The position numbers and the translations under genes are program-made. From Paenibacillus castaneae (GTDB lineage: Bacteria; Bacillota; Bacilli; Paenibacillales; Paenibacillaceae), in NCBI RefSeq assembly GCF_002884445.1, contig NZ_KZ614144.1, positions 1,056,202-1,091,201 of the forward strand: a stretch of 35,000 bases of DNA, read 5' to 3'. Within the stretch, counting starts at the first letter, position 1, and each line of letters opens with the position of its first letter. The notes below the pieces were generated by a model. It had not been told where the DNA came from and made no database searches. It saw only the letters and a list, made by a program, of their open reading frames with translations. Below, one piece after another: positions 32,174 to 35,000 of the stretch.

Positions 32174-34141
32174 ATGCCGGATTGGTCTTATCAGACGCTT
32201 TTTCGCCCTTTACTTTTTAAATTGCCTTCTCGTTTAAGTCGATCCATTACATTGAGAACCATGGGCACATTAAGCAGATTGCCTTTAGGCCCTTTTGTTA
32301 TTAGAACATTTGGACATATGGAACCCTCCCCCTTGCTGGAGTGTAATGCTGCTGGAATCGCACTTGATACTCCTATTGGCATTTCGGGCGGGGTAGATGG
32401 ACAAGGAATTGCTCATAAAGCATTTGCCCAACTCGGATTCGGGTTCATTGAACATGGGCCAGTCACGGTGAAGCCTATTACGGATTCAGCACCTATTGAG
32501 AACGACTATGAACATGAAACGATTCGGTATCCGTCATATTACGAGAATGAAGGCGTTGAGAGAATTATCGAACGTATGGCAATGCCTCAGCATGCTCTGC
32601 CGCAAATGGTGCGAATGACACCACTGCCGGGTGCTTCGCCTGAGCAGGCGCTTCATGAGCTCGGTTTCATGCTGAAGCGATTCAATCTCAGCGAGGCCGC
32701 AGGGCTTTATGTAGATGTTTTTTGCGGCAACAGAAGCTGGGAGGAATCTTTTACTATAATAGAGGGCTTGCCAGCACTAGTTACTGCGTACCATCATTCT
32801 CAAACGCCTTTATTTTTGTATGTTCCGCCGGAATACTCCAATGAGAAGCTCATATATTTGCTGAATTTACCGCAATCCGCTTTCTGGAGCGGCGTTGTTA
32901 TTGGTGAAGCTATCCATGACGGTGAGGGTATGCTTGTTGGTAGAGATAGTAAAGCGCTCTCCTTGCAAAAAATAACTCAAATACGGAATCATTGTAATCC
33001 GTCGTTGATTATTAAAGCAGGAGGCGGAGTTCACGAACCAATGGATGCGCTGGAGCTTTGGGAAGCGGGCGCAAACCTCATTATGCTGCACAGTGGATTA
33101 GTCTATGCGGGGCCGGGCTTGCCTAAGCGAATTAATGATGCCATCATCTATGAGCAAGTCAGGCAAACACCTGCTTCAAAGCCGCCATCGTTTTGGAAGC
33201 ACTGGGGCTGGATGTTCCTGCTCGGCTTAGGCATGATTATTGGCGGCATACTTTCATGGATCATTGCGGCTACGTCCGTTCTATTACCCTATGACTTGGA
33301 TTTTATAGGCTTATCTATTGAGGAAATAAGTCATGTTAATCATCGACTGCTGCATTTCATGTCTCATGATCGGATTACATTGGCAGGAACAATGATTTCT
33401 ATCGGTATATTGTATGCACAGCTTGCAAGATACGGTTTGAAATGTAGTTTACACTGGACCAAAACAGCTTTAATGACCTCCGGTATAGCTGGCTTTTTAA
33501 GCTTTTTTCTATATTGGGGATATGGATATTTTGATCCTCTGCATGCACTGGCTGCTGCATTGCTATTTCCAATGTTCATTCTATCAATGCGCAAAAACCC
33601 AGATTTGCCTAATCGCAAACCGGTGAATGTTCATAATGATCGAGTATGGCGAATCGCCATGTGGGGTCAGCTATGCTTCGTCGTACTTGGTTTTGCGCTA
33701 GCCATTGGCGGTATAACGATTGCTGTAAAAGGTGTGACAGATGTATTCGTAACACAGGATCTTGCGTATATGCATACAACAAATGCTCAATTAAATGAAG
33801 CAAATCCGAAATTAATTCCATTGATAGCCCATGATCGGGCCGGTTTTGGAGGAGCCTTGTTATGTGATGCAATAGCCATCCTGATTATTGCGTTATGGGG
33901 AATAGGGCAAGGAGAGCGTTGGCTTTGGTGGACCTTATTGCTTGGAGGAGCGCCGGGCTTCTATGCGGGTTTCAGCGTTCATTTCGGAATAGGCTATACC
34001 GATTTCTGGCATTTGCTGCCTGCTGTTTTTGCATTGCTTCTGTATGTTTGTGGCATTATTCTGCTCTATCCTTATCTAATGCTAAAACCTAGACATTCAT
34101 TTTTGAATATGGAGGTAATCACGACAAATGCATCGGATTGA
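32174..34141 (+). CDS. Dihydroorotate-dehydrogenase-like barrel fused to an eight-helix membrane domain
   Basis: The product is 655 residues. Residues 1-330 resemble class 2 dihydroorotate dehydrogenase: an N-terminal helix region (YQTLFRPLLFKLPSRLS), IGISGGVDGQGIAHKAFAQL, FGFIEHGPVTVKP, and the phosphate-binding end KAGGGVHE...LHSGLVYAGPGLPKRI. Several family residues are missing: the Lys of AAGxDKxG is Gly, the NxSxPN loop reads VDVFCGN, and the FNN motif is lost. Residues 340-640 hold about eight membrane helices arranged as two related halves, with HDR at 398-400 and 553-555 and GYxDxxH at 451-457 and 607-613. I chose the ATG at 32174 because GAGGAG lies 7 nt upstream; an in-frame ATG at 32159 precedes that site. 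A flavin-linked membrane redox role is plausible but unproven. It overlaps the next gene by 14 bp. Confidence 0.85.
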   Translation: MPDWSYQTLFRPLLFKLPSRLSRSITLRTMGTLSRLPLGPFVIRTFGHMEPSPLLECNAAGIALDTPIGISGGVDGQGIAHKAFAQLGFGFIEHGPVTVKPITDSAPIENDYEHETIRYPSYYENEGVERIIERMAMPQHALPQMVRMTPLPGASPEQALHELGFMLKRFNLSEAAGLYVDVFCGNRSWEESFTIIEGLPALVTAYHHSQTPLFLYVPPEYSNEKLIYLLNLPQSAFWSGVVIGEAIHDGEGMLVGRDSKALSLQKITQIRNHCNPSLIIKAGGGVHEPMDALELWEAGANLIMLHSGLVYAGPGLPKRINDAIIYEQVRQTPASKPPSFWKHWGWMFLLGLGMIIGGILSWIIAATSVLLPYDLDFIGLSIEEISHVNHRLLHFMSHDRITLAGTMISIGILYAQLARYGLKCSLHWTKTALMTSGIAGFLSFFLYWGYGYFDPLHALAAALLFPMFILSMRKNPDLPNRKPVNVHNDRVWRIAMWGQLCFVVLGFALAIGGITIAVKGVTDVFVTQDLAYMHTTNAQLNEANPKLIPLIAHDRAGFGGALLCDAIAILIIALWGIGQGERWLWWTLLLGGAPGFYAGFSVHFGIGYTDFWHLLPAVFALLLYVCGIILLYPYLMLKPRHSFLNMEVITTNASD

Positions 34142-35000
34142 TGAGCCTATTCCATTTACAGTACGAGACCCTGAAGCAGCCAATTTAAATTCTCAAAAAC
34201 TAGAGTTGGCTTATGACAAGCTCGTGAATGAGTTTCCTAGTATGTACAGCCTTCTGATTGTGAAGGATGCGCAGTTAGTATTCGAGCGTTACCGTTCAGG
34301 GGCAGCGTTCTCCTCAGCTTTTAGCATAAAATCAATAACCAAAAGTATAATGAACGCTCTAGTGGGAATTGCAATTAGAGATGGACTCATTCAATCGGTG
34401 GATCAGTATATTGTTGATATTATTCCTGAATCTGAATTGCCTGTGGAGATGCTGAAGAACCTTAACGGCTTGCAAATTCGCCATCTGCTATCTATGACAC
34501 ATGGATTAGAAATTGAAGAAAATAGTGCAGAGATGTTGGAGATTTGGAGAAGTCCAAGTTGGCTTCAATCCATTCTGGAGATACCATTATCCTCGAAGCC
34601 GGGAGAAAGATTTCAGTACTGTACCTGCTCGACTCATCTTTTATCCGCAATCATATCAAAGGTTACGAATGTACCAGCTTCATATTATGCTAGCCGTATG
34701 CTCTTCTGGCCTCTTGGCATTCCAGTGCCCCTTTATTGGGAAAGTGATCCTCAAGGCATTAACTGGGGCGGAACAAATATGTTTCTTACTCCTCGAATTC
34801 TTGCACGGTTCGGGCAATTGTACTTAGCTGATGGTGTTTGGAACGGTCAACGTATTCTGCCTTCTGGCTGGGTAGACGAATCACTTACATATAAATCCGA
34901 AGGCTGGTCCAATTATGCACAATATGGCTATTTGTGGTGGATCTCAACTTGTGAAGGTATTGATTATGCGTTTGCGTCCGGCTATGGGGGACAATATGTA
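34128..35000 (+). CDS. Serine hydrolase, class C beta-lactamase-like fold (3' end outside window)
   Basis: The frame is open to the window end, with 291 codons visible. The SxxK motif is S69-I-T-K72 (SIKSITKSIMNALVG). Further family blocks are LQIRHLLSMTHGLEIEE, KPGERFQYCTCSTHLLSAII (YCT where YSN is usual), TPRILARFGQLYLADGVWNG and YGYLWWIST. The final visible residues, FASGYGGQYV, are the usual region of the third motif. There is no signal peptide. The ATG at 34128 is the only in-frame start (a TAA lies 12 bp upstream); GGAGG at 34111-34115 is rather far away, which fits translational coupling, as it overlaps the fusion-protein gene by 14 bp. It resembles the gene at 14690-15685 in fold and in lacking a signal peptide. 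Confidence 0.88.
   Translation, partial: MHRIDEPIPFTVRDPEAANLNSQKLELAYDKLVNEFPSMYSLLIVKDAQLVFERYRSGAAFSSAFSIKSITKSIMNALVGIAIRDGLIQSVDQYIVDIIPESELPVEMLKNLNGLQIRHLLSMTHGLEIEENSAEMLEIWRSPSWLQSILEIPLSSKPGERFQYCTCSTHLLSAIISKVTNVPASYYASRMLFWPLGIPVPLYWESDPQGINWGGTNMFLTPRILARFGQLYLADGVWNGQRILPSGWVDESLTYKSEGWSNYAQYGYLWWISTCEGIDYAFASGYGGQYV

Noticed and set aside
32174..34141. Naming the fusion gene pyrD
   Set aside because: The barrel is related, but the dihydroorotate-site residues are lost and half the protein is a membrane domain not found in PyrD.
34513..34827. 104-codon plus-strand frame near the window end
   Set aside because: It is a shifted frame inside the second serine hydrolase, whose frame is open to the window end with clear motifs.

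Overview
The window reads as a low-to-mid GC Gram-positive chromosome, most likely Paenibacillus or a close relative. The signs are an SLH-anchored surface protein with the linker typical of that group, YesM/YesN-type two-component pairs beside sugar ABC transporters, lipoprotein substrate-binding proteins, strong AGGAGG-type ribosome sites, a CIRCE element and a PhoP-type box. No rRNA, tRNA, CRISPR array, insertion sequence or phage gene was seen. The genus is inferred from gene content; no search was run.

Layout. (1) 1-4505: 3' part of a giant surface protein gene, with 13 near-identical 228-bp units, an FN3 domain, a C-terminal linker and three SLH domains, then a strong terminator. (2) 4573-5220: a gene-poor stretch with what look like decayed short reading frames. 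(3) 5279-11827: a LacI-family repressor (minus), divergent from a four-gene operon of glycogen-debranching-like glycosidase, sugar-binding lipoprotein and two permeases. Two repressor-type palindromes lie between them. (4) 12291-15685: a class II UvrA-like ABC ATPase lacking the UvrB-binding domain, translationally coupled to a serine hydrolase of the class C beta-lactamase fold. (5) 15659-22343: a YesN/YesM-type regulator and kinase (minus), divergent from a second sugar ABC operon (binding protein and two permeases) with cre-like sites in its promoter region. (6) 22452-23564: a membrane-anchored polysaccharide deacetylase. (7) 23758-28079: a phosphate operon (minus) of stalk/beta-propeller protein, PstS, PstC and PstA, preceded by a four-repeat Pho box and lacking pstB. 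(8) 28599-30479: htpG with a perfect CIRCE operator. (9) 30640-35000: a LytS-type 5TM sensor fused to a HisKA kinase, three 40-bp tandem repeats, a dihydroorotate-dehydrogenase-like protein fused to an eight-helix membrane domain, and a second serine hydrolase cut by the window end.

How it works together. The two sugar operons each encode a binding protein and permeases but no ATPase, so they presumably share an MsmX-type ATPase encoded elsewhere. One is controlled by a LacI repressor, the other by a membrane sensor and AraC-type regulator. The phosphate operon appears controlled by PhoP and must also borrow its ATPase. The least explained item is the 655-residue flavin-barrel/membrane fusion at 32174-34141. 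Its membrane half is an internal duplication with conserved HDR and GYxDxxH motifs, and its barrel has lost the dihydroorotate-site residues.
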